Shown: piece after piece, positions 49,065 to 58,075 of the stretch
Layout of the letters: each line of letters opens with the position of its first letter
Position numbering within the stretch: position 1 is the stretch's first letter
Assembly (NCBI GenBank): GCA_015064695.1
Contig: SVRS01000006.1
Span: 1-64,000, forward strand
DNA: 64,000 nucleotides
From: Oscillospiraceae bacterium
GTDB lineage: Bacteria; Bacillota; Clostridia; Oscillospirales; CAG-272
Direction of reading: 5' to 3'
Translations under genes and position numbers: made by a program
Notes under the pieces: model-generated
Told to the model about the DNA's origin: nothing
The model's input: the letters and a program-made list of their open reading frames with translations, nothing else
The model's database searches: none

Positions 49065-50453
49065 TCACAAATTGACTTCAGGCAATCCCGCAAAGCCGAC
49101 TGCAAGATCCTCATCGCCGGGAATATAGTCGGTCATGGCACCATTATTGAATTTCTCATAAGCAACCATATCGAAGTATCCTGTACCGGTCAGGCCGAAG
49201 AGGATGGTTTTCTCCTCGCCGGTTTCACGACACTTGATTGCCTCATCCATGGCAACGCGAATGGCGTGGCTGGACTCAGGCGCAGGCAGAATTCCCTCTA
49301 CGCGGGCGAAGTACTCGGCCGCCTCAAAGACCTCGGTCTGCTTAACCGTGGTGGCCTCCATGTAGCCCTCGTGGTAGAGCTGGGACAGGATGGGATTCAT
49401 ACCGTGATAGCGCAAACCTCCCGAATGGTTGGGGGCGGGAATAAAGCCGCTTCCCAAGGTATGCATCTTGGCCAGAGGGCAGATCATACCGGTATCACAG
49501 TAATCATAGGCAAACTTACCACGGGTAAAGCTGGGGCAAGAGGCGGGCTCAACGGCAATGAAGCGGTAGTCTGCCTCACCGCGAAGCTTTTCGCCCATAA
49601 AGGGGGCAATCAAGCCGCCCAAATTCGAACCGCCGCCTGCACAGCCGATGATGATATCGGGCTTGATTCCGTACTGATCCATGGCGATCTTAGTCTCAAG
49701 GCCGATGATGGACTGGTGGAGCATAACCTGGTTCAGAACGCTTCCAAGCACGTAACGGTAGTTCCCCAAATTTCCGGCAGCCTCTACAGCCTCGGAAATC
49801 GCACAGCCCAAGGATCCGCCCGTGCCGGGATGCTTAGCCAGGATCGCGCGGCCTACCTCAGTAGTCTCGGAGGGAGAAGGAGTCACTTGTGCGCCGTAGG
49901 TACGCATAACCTCACGACGGAAGGGCTTCTGCTCGTAGCTGACCTTTACCATGTAAACACGGCAATCCAGGCCCAAATATGCACACGCCATGGACAAGGC
50001 GGTTCCCCACTGACCGGCACCGGTCTCGGTGGTAACACCGTCAAGGCCCTGTTTTTTTGCGTAGTAGGCCTGTGCGATTGCAGAATTCAATTTGTGGGAC
50101 CCGGAGGTATTGTTACCCTCGAACTTATAGTAGATCTTAGCAGGAGTCTGAAGCTTCTCCTCCAGGCAGTAGGCGCGCACGAGGGGGGCGGGGCGATACA
50201 TCTTGTAAAAAGAACGGATCTCATCGGGAATTTCGATGTAGGGAGTTGTATCGTCAAGCTCCTGTTTGATCAATTCGTCGCAAAAAACAGGACGAAGGTC
50301 ATCATAGGTCATGGGCTGCAGGGTCTCGGGATTGAGCAACGGGGCAGGCTTATTCTTCATATCGGCACGGAGATTGTACCATGCCTTGGGCATATCGTTT
50401 TCGCTAATGTAAATCTTATACGGAATTTCCTTCTTCATATCTTGGGCGCTCAT
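49065..50453 (-). CDS. TrpB-like PLP-dependent enzyme (TrpB2-type tryptophan synthase beta chain)
   Basis: YYKFEGNNTSGSHKLNSAIAQAYYAKKQG (PLP Lys), TETGAGQWGTALS, GCAGGGSNLGG. Confidence 0.88.
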   Translation of the reverse strand: MSAQDMKKEIPYKIYISENDMPKAWYNLRADMKNKPAPLLNPETLQPMTYDDLRPVFCDELIKQELDDTTPYIEIPDEIRSFYKMYRPAPLVRAYCLEEKLQTPAKIYYKFEGNNTSGSHKLNSAIAQAYYAKKQGLDGVTTETGAGQWGTALSMACAYLGLDCRVYMVKVSYEQKPFRREVMRTYGAQVTPSPSETTEVGRAILAKHPGTGGSLGCAISEAVEAAGNLGNYRYVLGSVLNQVMLHQSIIGLETKIAMDQYGIKPDIIIGCAGGGSNLGGLIAPFMGEKLRGEADYRFIAVEPASCPSFTRGKFAYDYCDTGMICPLAKMHTLGSGFIPAPNHSGGLRYHGMNPILSQLYHEGYMEATTVKQTEVFEAAEYFARVEGILPAPESSHAIRVAMDEAIKCRETGEEKTILFGLTGTGYFDMVAYEKFNNGAMTDYIPGDEDLAVGFAGLPEVNL

Positions 50454-50570
50454 ATCTATATCTCCTTCGTGATTTTGATTCGTTTTATGGTGGCGATTGG
50501 CAAATCAAGATCACCATCGCCGCCCGCTTTTTCGGTAAGAATACATAACTGCCTCCTATCGGAGCCAAAT

Positions 50571-50857
50571 AAAAAGCCCCGAACAAAGTTTTCCTTTGTT
50601 TCGGGACGAATTCCTCAGAATCCGCGGTACCACCCAAATTGAGGTCATACAGGCCTCCGCTCTGTGCATACGCAAATATGCTGCACATGGTAACGGGTGC
50701 GCATCCCGTCAAGCACTACGTCTCCATCGCGATCCGTGAGATTTCGTCTTGCCCTCGGAAGTCCATTCGCAGGGGATCCTCGCCGCTCTTCCACCGTCAG
50801 CGGCTCTCTATGGAGGAAAAAATCCTGTTACTCTTCTTCGTCGCAGGTTTCTTTGAA
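50571..50857 (-). promoter_or_regulatory. T-box leader, specifier TGG (tryptophan)
   Basis: Minus strand carries GGGTGGTACCGCGG, GAATGGACTTCCGAG specifier context (TGG at 50763-50765), GACGGG...CCCGTTA stem, and terminator CCCGAAACAAAGGAAAACTTTGTTCGGGGCTTTTT. Confidence 0.9.
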
Positions 50858-50864
50858 TGCCTGT

Positions 50865-50894
50865 ATTATAGCACACTCCCGAAGGTTTGTCAAG
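50865..50894 (-). promoter_or_regulatory. Consensus promoter TTGACA-N17-TATAAT driving the T-box/TrpB unit
   Basis: Exact hexamers on minus strand with 17-nt spacer. Confidence 0.88.
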
Positions 50895-50931
50895 ACTTTT
50901 TTGCAATTTTTTCAGTGTTGACTTGCATTCT

Positions 50932-51597
50932 TTATGCATTTGGGCTCGCGTTCCCCTTCCGCTCGTATATTCGAAGCTCTCTGTGAATATTCTCGGCTCG
51001 ATGCGCACCAATAGGGGAATACTTCCCTGCCGAACCGATTTCCAGTAACTTTCCTACATGACGGTATCCAAAGATTCGCGGCGGTACGTGCGTAACAATA
51101 TCCGAACGATTGCGAATAACCGTAAAATTTTTCCAGCATTCCCGGATCATCGGCGGAATCCTTCCCCATATGATACGGGGGGCACCAAAGCCGTAACCAA
51201 TTAAATCTTCACGAAGATCGGGACGGACATTCCACACGTATGCATGGCACAGAACAGCCAACGCCGCACCGTGTGAATATCCCACAACCGTAATTCTCTC
51301 AACGTCCTCGTCCGTAACAAGCGGTTCGATGCGAGGCATAATAGATAGCCAAGCATTCAGAAAGCCCCGATGGACATACAGAACGCTTTGATTCTCCAAG
51401 CGATACGCAACGGCCGGAAAATTGAGATTATGCAACCAATCCAAAGCACCGTCCGAGTCCTGGAAATAAAGGATCAGATGATGATCCACCCGATCGTAGG
51501 CATAGTCCCCATGATCCGGCGTACGAATATATGTCCGCTTTACGCAACGGTCAAAAAGCATAGTCAAGGGTATGGATGTATGCAAATTCATAGCCAC
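50932..51597 (-). CDS. Class 3 lipase-like alpha/beta hydrolase
   Basis: VVGYSHGAALAVLCHAY (GxSxG) and YGFGAPRI. Confidence 0.75.
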   Translation of the reverse strand: MAMNLHTSIPLTMLFDRCVKRTYIRTPDHGDYAYDRVDHHLILYFQDSDGALDWLHNLNFPAVAYRLENQSVLYVHRGFLNAWLSIMPRIEPLVTDEDVERITVVGYSHGAALAVLCHAYVWNVRPDLREDLIGYGFGAPRIIWGRIPPMIRECWKNFTVIRNRSDIVTHVPPRIFGYRHVGKLLEIGSAGKYSPIGAHRAENIHRELRIYERKGNASPNA

Positions 51598-51655
51598 CTC
51601 CGCTTTCTTTTCAGAATATGCGGGGTGGCTACGATTGGTTTACGCGACAAGTCGG

Positions 51656-52816
51656 TTATACCTCATCGGCGCGGAACATGAAAATCGGCACGGGAAACCA
51701 GATTCTGGCAAGGTCGCAAGCACCGTCCCGTGCAGGGCATATGGGAGCATACAGAAATTCCATAGCCTCCAGATGGGAAAGTTCGTAATCCACAGGCTCC
51801 GAATCGGGGATGTACTCAACGGATGGTTTTCCGTTTTGAACCGATATTGCAATACGCTCGTCACGAGCAAACCCATGAATGAGGAAGGAAAGTTTTCCGT
51901 CGGGAACGGTCATATAGGTCTGCTTGAGCGCCAGGAAGGCTTCGGTGACCAAACGGAAATTCAGCACGTTGAAATGCATAGCACAGTTGAGGAACATGTT
52001 TTCCGCGATTGGCGCCAAGGCAGCGGCATAGGAGGCCTGGTGCACAGGGATAGTCAAGTTAAAACATCCACCAATATAGTCGTACAAGGCACGGAGGAGG
52101 CAGAGGAACTCCTCATCGTGGACTACTTGGATCTCCGAGATATGATCGCCAATGCGAAGACAATACCCAACAAACCGTTCGCCCTCCGTGATAGCCAAGA
52201 GCATGAAGTGCCAGGAAGTAGCGATGTCCAGATAAGAGGAACGCAGGCGCACGGGCACGAAGGGCTTCGATTGGTTCAACTCGATAATCTTTGAAATAAG
52301 CGGGTCGTTCGGATCCGTAATCTGCGTGACCGTAAGGTTGGAAGATACATTTTGAAAAGCATGGCGGAAATTCTCATGTGAAAGTGAAAACGAATATGTG
52401 GGGCCGGCCTTGTCATATCCAAAATACTGATAGCGCTGTCGACGACCTCCGAGGGTAGAGAGAGCGATACCATCCGTAATCATATCGGCTAAGGCTTGAT
52501 TCATAGCCGCCTTCATGTAGCCGCGGTTACGGTGTTCAGGGTGAACGCCCACGTTGCCGATTCCTCGGCAGGGGATGCAATAACCGCAAACCATAATTTC
52601 ATGATCGTATGCTCCAACGGCGGCTGTCAACGCATCGTTTTCATCGATCACAACATAGTTGGAGTCCTGGGGACGATACTGCTCGCGATAACACTTCGGA
52701 AGCAGATGAATGAACTTGCGCTCGGTTTCGTGAAAGCCGAAGCAGGTATCGATAAGATCCATAAAATCGCTGTGAGGGATGTGATATCCACGGCCGCAAT
52801 ATTTGATTTGATTCAT
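51656..52816 (-). CDS. GNAT-family N-acetyltransferase
   Basis: IGNVGVHPEHRNRGYMKAAMNQALADMITDGIALSTLGGRRQRYQYFGYDKAG. Confidence 0.85.
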   Translation of the reverse strand: MNQIKYCGRGYHIPHSDFMDLIDTCFGFHETERKFIHLLPKCYREQYRPQDSNYVVIDENDALTAAVGAYDHEIMVCGYCIPCRGIGNVGVHPEHRNRGYMKAAMNQALADMITDGIALSTLGGRRQRYQYFGYDKAGPTYSFSLSHENFRHAFQNVSSNLTVTQITDPNDPLISKIIELNQSKPFVPVRLRSSYLDIATSWHFMLLAITEGERFVGYCLRIGDHISEIQVVHDEEFLCLLRALYDYIGGCFNLTIPVHQASYAAALAPIAENMFLNCAMHFNVLNFRLVTEAFLALKQTYMTVPDGKLSFLIHGFARDERIAISVQNGKPSVEYIPDSEPVDYELSHLEAMEFLYAPICPARDGACDLARIWFPVPIFMFRADEV

Positions 52817-52862
52817 GTATGCACTCCTTCGATTCATTGTACGAAGAACCTTTAGAGATTCT

Positions 52863-53498
52863 TTAAAGTGTGGTCAAAAACCCGGCGATTCTCTCGGCCA
52901 TGCGCGCAGCTCCTGCATCACAGGGATGGAGACCATCCGGCATAAACATCTCTCTTTGAGCAGGAATATCCGGGCAAATGCCTGCCGTACGGTAGAGATC
53001 CAAAACAGGGAGCGAGTATTCGGCGGCAACACGAATGATGGCATCCACATAATCCGACAAAGACTTCCCCGTGTTCGCGCAGGGCTTACTTCCACCTGCT
53101 CGTTGAAGGGGGGTCATAATGACGATACGGGCGGCGGGATACTTCCTGACCAAACCGTCAAAGAGGTAGTGGCAAGCACCGATAAAGGTCTCAGGGGTAC
53201 GATCACCCCAAGTGCCGAAGGGGACGTTTCCATGGCCGTAATCATTGGTTCCGCCGAAAACCAGAACAAGGTCGGCATCGTCAGCCATCCCTTCAAAGCG
53301 GTCCACAAAGGCTCCACCGCAGTCATCGCCGCCGATCTGTCGAGCGAACCGAGTTCCACTGATGCCGTAGTTTCGCACCTCACGGGCACCGACCAAACGG
53401 CCAAGAACATTCTCATAGATATGAATCGGGGCAGATACACCCACACCCTGGGTTATGCTGTCACCCAGCACGTTGATAATTTTATTTTGCAGATTCAT
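52863..53498 (-). CDS. SGNH/GDSL-type hydrolase
   Basis: INVLGDSITQGVGVS, FGGTNDYGHG, MPDGLHPCDAGAARMAERI. Confidence 0.88.
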   Translation of the reverse strand: MNLQNKIINVLGDSITQGVGVSAPIHIYENVLGRLVGAREVRNYGISGTRFARQIGGDDCGGAFVDRFEGMADDADLVLVFGGTNDYGHGNVPFGTWGDRTPETFIGACHYLFDGLVRKYPAARIVIMTPLQRAGGSKPCANTGKSLSDYVDAIIRVAAEYSLPVLDLYRTAGICPDIPAQREMFMPDGLHPCDAGAARMAERIAGFLTTL

Positions 53499-53541
53499 AG
53501 CAAATAATATTCCTTAAAAAATCGTTTCAAAAGCCTACATA

Positions 53542-54084
53542 TCACAGGTAAAAACACCGTACTACCCATATATATAGAGCGGGGATAATTGCCAAGAACA
53601 AATCCAAAACGGTTGAATAGTAGTCTGTACGCAAATACTCGCCACGTCGATTCTTGATTTTCTTCCAAGCAAGCAAAAGAAATGGATTTCCGATTGCCCG
53701 ACGATTTCCGCGAATACGGGTATAGAAAATCATCATAGATACGAACAATGAAAATCCCCCCATTAAAAGGGCAGCAGCAACCGAAATTGCAGGAATCCAC
53801 CCCAAAAGGAGATGTAGTCCTGTTACTGATCCCCAGATAGGAATGTACAGACAAACAAGCTTCCCGTAAAGTCCCAACCCGTAAGATGCCTCCAGTTCCT
53901 GATAAAACCAAAATTGCCGTGCGCCCTTCAAGCGCGTATATATATCGCGCTTGCGAATACCGCGCGCCATAAGATCGTCAATAATATCCGAACGGAACCA
54001 AACATACAGTAACGCAGAACAAACCGAAAGCAGCACTCCGATCCAATACACGGGAATTACACCCCTTTTTTCTTCATCGCCCAA
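53542..54084 (-). CDS. Hypothetical membrane protein
   Basis: ORF with N-terminal and internal TM segments; start overlaps NUDIX gene end. Confidence 0.5.
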   Translation of the reverse strand: MGDEEKRGVIPVYWIGVLLSVCSALLYVWFRSDIIDDLMARGIRKRDIYTRLKGARQFWFYQELEASYGLGLYGKLVCLYIPIWGSVTGLHLLLGWIPAISVAAALLMGGFSLFVSMMIFYTRIRGNRRAIGNPFLLLAWKKIKNRRGEYLRTDYYSTVLDLFLAIIPALYIWVVRCFYL

Positions 54085-54623
54085 ACCTTCAGAACGGCGG
54101 CTTGGGTTTTGGAATCAATCACTTCACCGCGCAGAATCATATCCACCAGCTCCTCCAGGGGAATTTTTACAATTTCCAAGAACTCATCCTCGTCAGGATC
54201 GCATTCTCCTTCAACCATATTCTCGGCCAAGTAGATGTAAAGGATCTCCGACAGAAGCGCGGGAGAGGTAGACAACTCTCCCAGGTCGATTAATGTATCG
54301 GTGGTATAGCCGGTCTCCTCGCGTAGTTCACGAAGGGCGGCCTCGCGATGATCCTCGCCAAGATAATCAAACTTACCGGCAGGGATCTCCAAAGTCACCT
54401 GTCCTAAAGCGTAACGGTACTGACGGACACAAACAACTTCTCCCGCATCCGTCAACGGAACAACGGCCACAGCCCCGTTATGCTTGCAGTACTCGCGCAT
54501 CCCTTGCTTGCCATTGGGCAGGTCTATGATATCCTTGTACAAATGAAGCACCTTGCCGTCAAAAATCAAGGAGGATTCTGCCTGTGTCTCTTTAAAGTAG
54601 GATTCGGGCTTCAAGAATTGCAT
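54057..54623 (-). CDS. NUDIX hydrolase (ADP-ribose pyrophosphatase-like)
   Basis: EIPAGKFDYLGEDHREAALRELREETGYTTDTLIDLGELSTSPALLSE. Confidence 0.9.
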   Translation of the reverse strand: MQFLKPESYFKETQAESSLIFDGKVLHLYKDIIDLPNGKQGMREYCKHNGAVAVVPLTDAGEVVCVRQYRYALGQVTLEIPAGKFDYLGEDHREAALRELREETGYTTDTLIDLGELSTSPALLSEILYIYLAENMVEGECDPDEDEFLEIVKIPLEELVDMILRGEVIDSKTQAAVLKVWAMKKKGV

Positions 54624-54808
54624 GTTTTTGATCTCCTTTCGGACAATGGGAGGATTATTTCCTTACTCCCATGAATTTTCACATATTATTATATCGTATT
54701 TCTTGAAATTTGTAAAGAATAATCTTGAAAAAAAAACAAACTTATGGTAAAATATTGGGTAGTGTATCCACATCTTGATTCTGTTGCGTGGAGAAAGGAG
54801 AACCGTCT

Positions 54809-55522
54809 ATGGAAAAAGCAATTCCTGCAGAGCAAACCCGTACGGCCGCGTTGCTGTCTGAGGAGGGGCTCCATCGGTTATCAAACGCTAAGGTTGCCGT
54901 ATTTGGCATTGGCGGCGTAGGCGGTCACTTAGTTGAGGCGCTTGCCCGCGCAGGTGTAGGCCACCTTACCCTGGTTGACCGAGACAATGTTTCCCTGTCA
55001 AACATCAACCGTCAGGCTGTCGCTCTTCACTCCACCGTCGGCCGTCCCAAGGTAGACGTCATGGCCGATAGAATACGGGATATCGCTCCGTCCTGTACTG
55101 TAGATACCCACGAGCTTTTTTATCTCCCGGAAACTGCGGAACTCTTCGATCTTTCTGCCTTCGATTTCGTGGCAGATTGCGTGGATACCGTTGCCGCTAA
55201 AATCGAACTGGCCGTACGGTGTGATGCCGCCGGCACTCCTCTGATCGCCGCCATGGGCGCGGGAAATAAGCTTTATCCCGAACGCTTCCGTATCAGCGAT
55301 ATTTCCAAAACCGAAACCGATCCTCTCGCCCGTATTATGCGTCGCGAGTTAAAGAAGAGAGGAATCAAAAAACTCCTTTGCGTTTGGTCTGACGAACCGC
55401 CCAGAGCTTCCAATCTTCTCGGTGAAAACGGAAAGCCCGCTCCTGCCAGCATATCCTTTGTTCCCTCCGCCATGGGATTGATCATGGCCGGTGAAATCAT
55501 TCGAACTCTCGCTCAAGCTTAA
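54809..55522 (+). CDS. tcdA: tRNA threonylcarbamoyladenosine dehydratase (ThiF/TcdA-like)
   Basis: VAVFGIGGVGGHLVEALARAGVGHLTLVDRDNVSLSNINRQ; GNKLYPERFRISDISKTETDPLAR. Confidence 0.88.
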   Translation: MEKAIPAEQTRTAALLSEEGLHRLSNAKVAVFGIGGVGGHLVEALARAGVGHLTLVDRDNVSLSNINRQAVALHSTVGRPKVDVMADRIRDIAPSCTVDTHELFYLPETAELFDLSAFDFVADCVDTVAAKIELAVRCDAAGTPLIAAMGAGNKLYPERFRISDISKTETDPLARIMRRELKKRGIKKLLCVWSDEPPRASNLLGENGKPAPASISFVPSAMGLIMAGEIIRTLAQA

Positions 55523-55571
55523 ATGACAATTCATCACTCCTCATACTACGATCCGAAAACGGAGATTTCTT

Positions 55572-56675
55572 ATGAACAATCAAAATTTTCAGCTTCCCTT
55601 CTATGAGCCCGCTCCCAAGGTAATTATGAAAAGCCGCCGCATTCTACTCATTGTTAATCCCGTATCGGGACGCATGAAGACAAAGGCAGGGTTGTTTGAA
55701 ATCCTGGACGAACTGTACCGCCTCCCCTCTGAGGAGCCAACGCCATCCAAAAGTGGGAACAAAACGGCAGGTGCGGCAACCGCACTTCCCATTCCCTTTG
55801 GAAATCTGACCGCTACCACGCTTGGAGGCTCTCCCGATCCGGACAGAAGCGTCACCGTGGTTCCTACTATGTACCGCGGTCATGCCTCTCAGCTTGCTTC
55901 CTGTGCCTACCGGGATGGGTATGATACAGTTATCTGCTGCGGCGGTGACGGCACGCTCAATGAGACCATCAGTGGGCTTTTGTCCATCCCACACAAGAAC
56001 CGCCCTCGCTTGGGATATATTCCTGCGGGCAGTACCAACGACTTTGCCGCCAGCATCGGACTTTCCGCTTCCCTGCGGGGGGCGGCTCGGACGGCGGTCG
56101 GAGAGCATGAGACTCCCATTGACATCGGGCGGTTCCATCCTTTGAACGACCGTGAGTATCCTGCCCGTTATTTCTCCTACATAGCTTCCTTTGGGGCTTT
56201 TACGGCGGTGTCCTACTCCACCTCCCAGGTGGCCAAGAATATATTCGGCCACTTGGCCTACCTCATGGAGGGTGTCAAGGATATTGCTAAGCTCCGTCCC
56301 CATCACGCCTCCTTCGACCTGTCAAGCGGCCTGCATCTGGAAGGCGACTACGTATTCGGTGCGGTGACCAACACCACCTCGGCGGGCGGTGTGGTCAAGC
56401 TCCCTGCCGACCGCGTGTCCCTGTCGGATGGACAGTTTGAGTTGCTCCTCATTCACCATCCTAAGACTGCTCTTGATCTCAACCGTATTGCCACGGCTCT
56501 GTGGACCCAGGATTTTGATAGCTGTCCTCTGGTGGACCTGTACCACACCCAGCGGGTGCGTATCACGCTGGATGAGCCGCTTTCCTGGTCTCTGGACGGC
56601 GAGGAGGCCGTGGGTGGCACTTGTGTTGACGTGTACTGCCTGCCCGGAGCGGTGACCATTCGGGTAAACGAATAA
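55572..56675 (+). CDS. YegS/BmrU-type lipid (diacylglycerol) kinase family
   Basis: RRILLIVNPVSGR, VICCGGDGTLNETISGL, GYIPAGSTNDFAASIG. Confidence 0.9.
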   Translation: MNNQNFQLPFYEPAPKVIMKSRRILLIVNPVSGRMKTKAGLFEILDELYRLPSEEPTPSKSGNKTAGAATALPIPFGNLTATTLGGSPDPDRSVTVVPTMYRGHASQLASCAYRDGYDTVICCGGDGTLNETISGLLSIPHKNRPRLGYIPAGSTNDFAASIGLSASLRGAARTAVGEHETPIDIGRFHPLNDREYPARYFSYIASFGAFTAVSYSTSQVAKNIFGHLAYLMEGVKDIAKLRPHHASFDLSSGLHLEGDYVFGAVTNTTSAGGVVKLPADRVSLSDGQFELLLIHHPKTALDLNRIATALWTQDFDSCPLVDLYHTQRVRITLDEPLSWSLDGEEAVGGTCVDVYCLPGAVTIRVNE

Positions 56676-56700
56676 GCCCGCATCCGTCAGGGCGGGCTTT
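56674..56700 (+). terminator. Hairpin terminator
   Basis: AAGCCCGC...GCGGGCTT. Confidence 0.6.
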
Positions 56701-56798
56701 GAGGGTTGAAGTTTTTTTCGACCTTTCGGAAAGATTTCCGTTTTTTGTGTCATATATGGTGTAGACCCCCATCACCCGCGAAAAGAAAGGAACACGTC

Positions 56799-57785
56799 AT
56801 GAAGAAAATACTCATCATCTCGCTCTCCGCGCTCTTGTTGCTCACCCCGCTCACCGCTTGCAAAGGCACTGCGGAGACCCCTGAGGAGCCCGGCTCGACT
56901 GTCACGGAGGAAACCACCGAAACCCCGCCCTTGAGGGACCCCGCTCCCGCTTCCGACTTTGAATACACAGTAGGCGAGGCGGGCGACATCTTCCTCACAA
57001 AATATATCGGCGCGGCCACCGACGTGGTCATTCCCGACACCATCGACGGGAAGGCCATTACGGGCTTTGACCGATTCTGCTTTGGTACAAACCCCGCCAT
57101 CACCTCGGTGTATATTCCCGACACCGTTACATCCATCTTGGGCGGGTCTTTCCATCTGTGCAAAAATCTGACCCATGTCCGCCTCTCGCCCCAAACCGAG
57201 GTCATTGGCAACGGTGCCTTTGAGGGAAGCGGCATCACGTCCATCAGCCTACCGAGCAGTCTTCGGGAGGTTGGGATGCGTGCTTTCTACGATTGCAAAA
57301 ATCTGAAGCAGGTCACGATCCCCTCGTCTGCCCTGTTTGAAGCGGAAGCGTTTGCCTGCTCCGGCGTGGAGACCGTGGTGTTTGAGGAGGGGATTGAGAC
57401 CATCGGGTTTGCCATGTTCGCATCCACCAACATTCGCGAAGTGATCCTTCCGCAAAGCACAAAAAGCGTGGGTGTCAGCGCGTTCAGCGGGTGCCCGAAC
57501 CTGGAGACGGTGGTACTGAACCAAGGACTGACTGAAATTGATTCCTATGCCTTTGGCGGCGACTCCAAACTGACCGAAATAATCATCCCGTCCAGCGTGG
57601 TGAAAATGCAGGACAGCGTATTTATGAAATGCGACACCGTAAAAAAGGTGATCTTTGAAGGGGATGCGCCCGAGGACTTCGTGTCGGGCTTGCAGGACAT
57701 GCCCGACTTCACGGTGTACTATCACGAGGGGTCGAAGGGCTTCACGAGCCCGGAGTGGTGCGGATATGCTTCTGAAATTTGGTAA
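56799..57785 (+). CDS. BspA-type leucine-rich-repeat lipoprotein
   Basis: LLLLTPLTACKG lipobox; repeated ITSVYIPDTVTSI / ITSISLPSSLREVGMRAFYDCKNLKQVTIP units. Confidence 0.85.
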   Translation: MKKILIISLSALLLLTPLTACKGTAETPEEPGSTVTEETTETPPLRDPAPASDFEYTVGEAGDIFLTKYIGAATDVVIPDTIDGKAITGFDRFCFGTNPAITSVYIPDTVTSILGGSFHLCKNLTHVRLSPQTEVIGNGAFEGSGITSISLPSSLREVGMRAFYDCKNLKQVTIPSSALFEAEAFACSGVETVVFEEGIETIGFAMFASTNIREVILPQSTKSVGVSAFSGCPNLETVVLNQGLTEIDSYAFGGDSKLTEIIIPSSVVKMQDSVFMKCDTVKKVIFEGDAPEDFVSGLQDMPDFTVYYHEGSKGFTSPEWCGYASEIW

Positions 57786-57952
57786 TGCAAGGTTAGATAA
57801 AGGGCGCCTCTACATTAAGGGGACCTCTAAATAACCTTGAACGCTAAACCGCTCTCTCATACCAATGGGTCGGGGCCCCATGAGGGTAAACGAGTCCGAC
57901 CGTACCTCCGAGTATTACCTCCAAAAATAATGCCATAAAGTTCTTTGGAGTT

Positions 57953-57984
57953 CTTAGAGCCTTTCGTACACGAAAGGTTCTAAG
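57953..57984. repeat. Palindromic hairpin
   Basis: CTTAGAGCCTTTCG-taca-CGAAAGGTTCTAAG (13/14 paired). Confidence 0.7.
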
Positions 57985-58017
57985 CCGCCGGAGGCACGCT
58001 CTCCTATTAACCCCACT

Positions 58018-58062
58018 AAAAAAAGCCGACGCAGACCCAAATCGGGTCGCGCCGGCTTTTTT
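58018..58062 (-). terminator. Terminator downstream of oadA
   Basis: AAAAAGCCG..GACCC-aaatc-GGGTC..CGGCTTTTT. Confidence 0.85.
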
Positions 58063-58075
58063 ATGATCGAATCGA

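Noticed and set aside
50639-50986. Small plus-strand ORFs across the T-box region
   Set aside because: Region is explained by the minus-strand promoter and T-box RNA.
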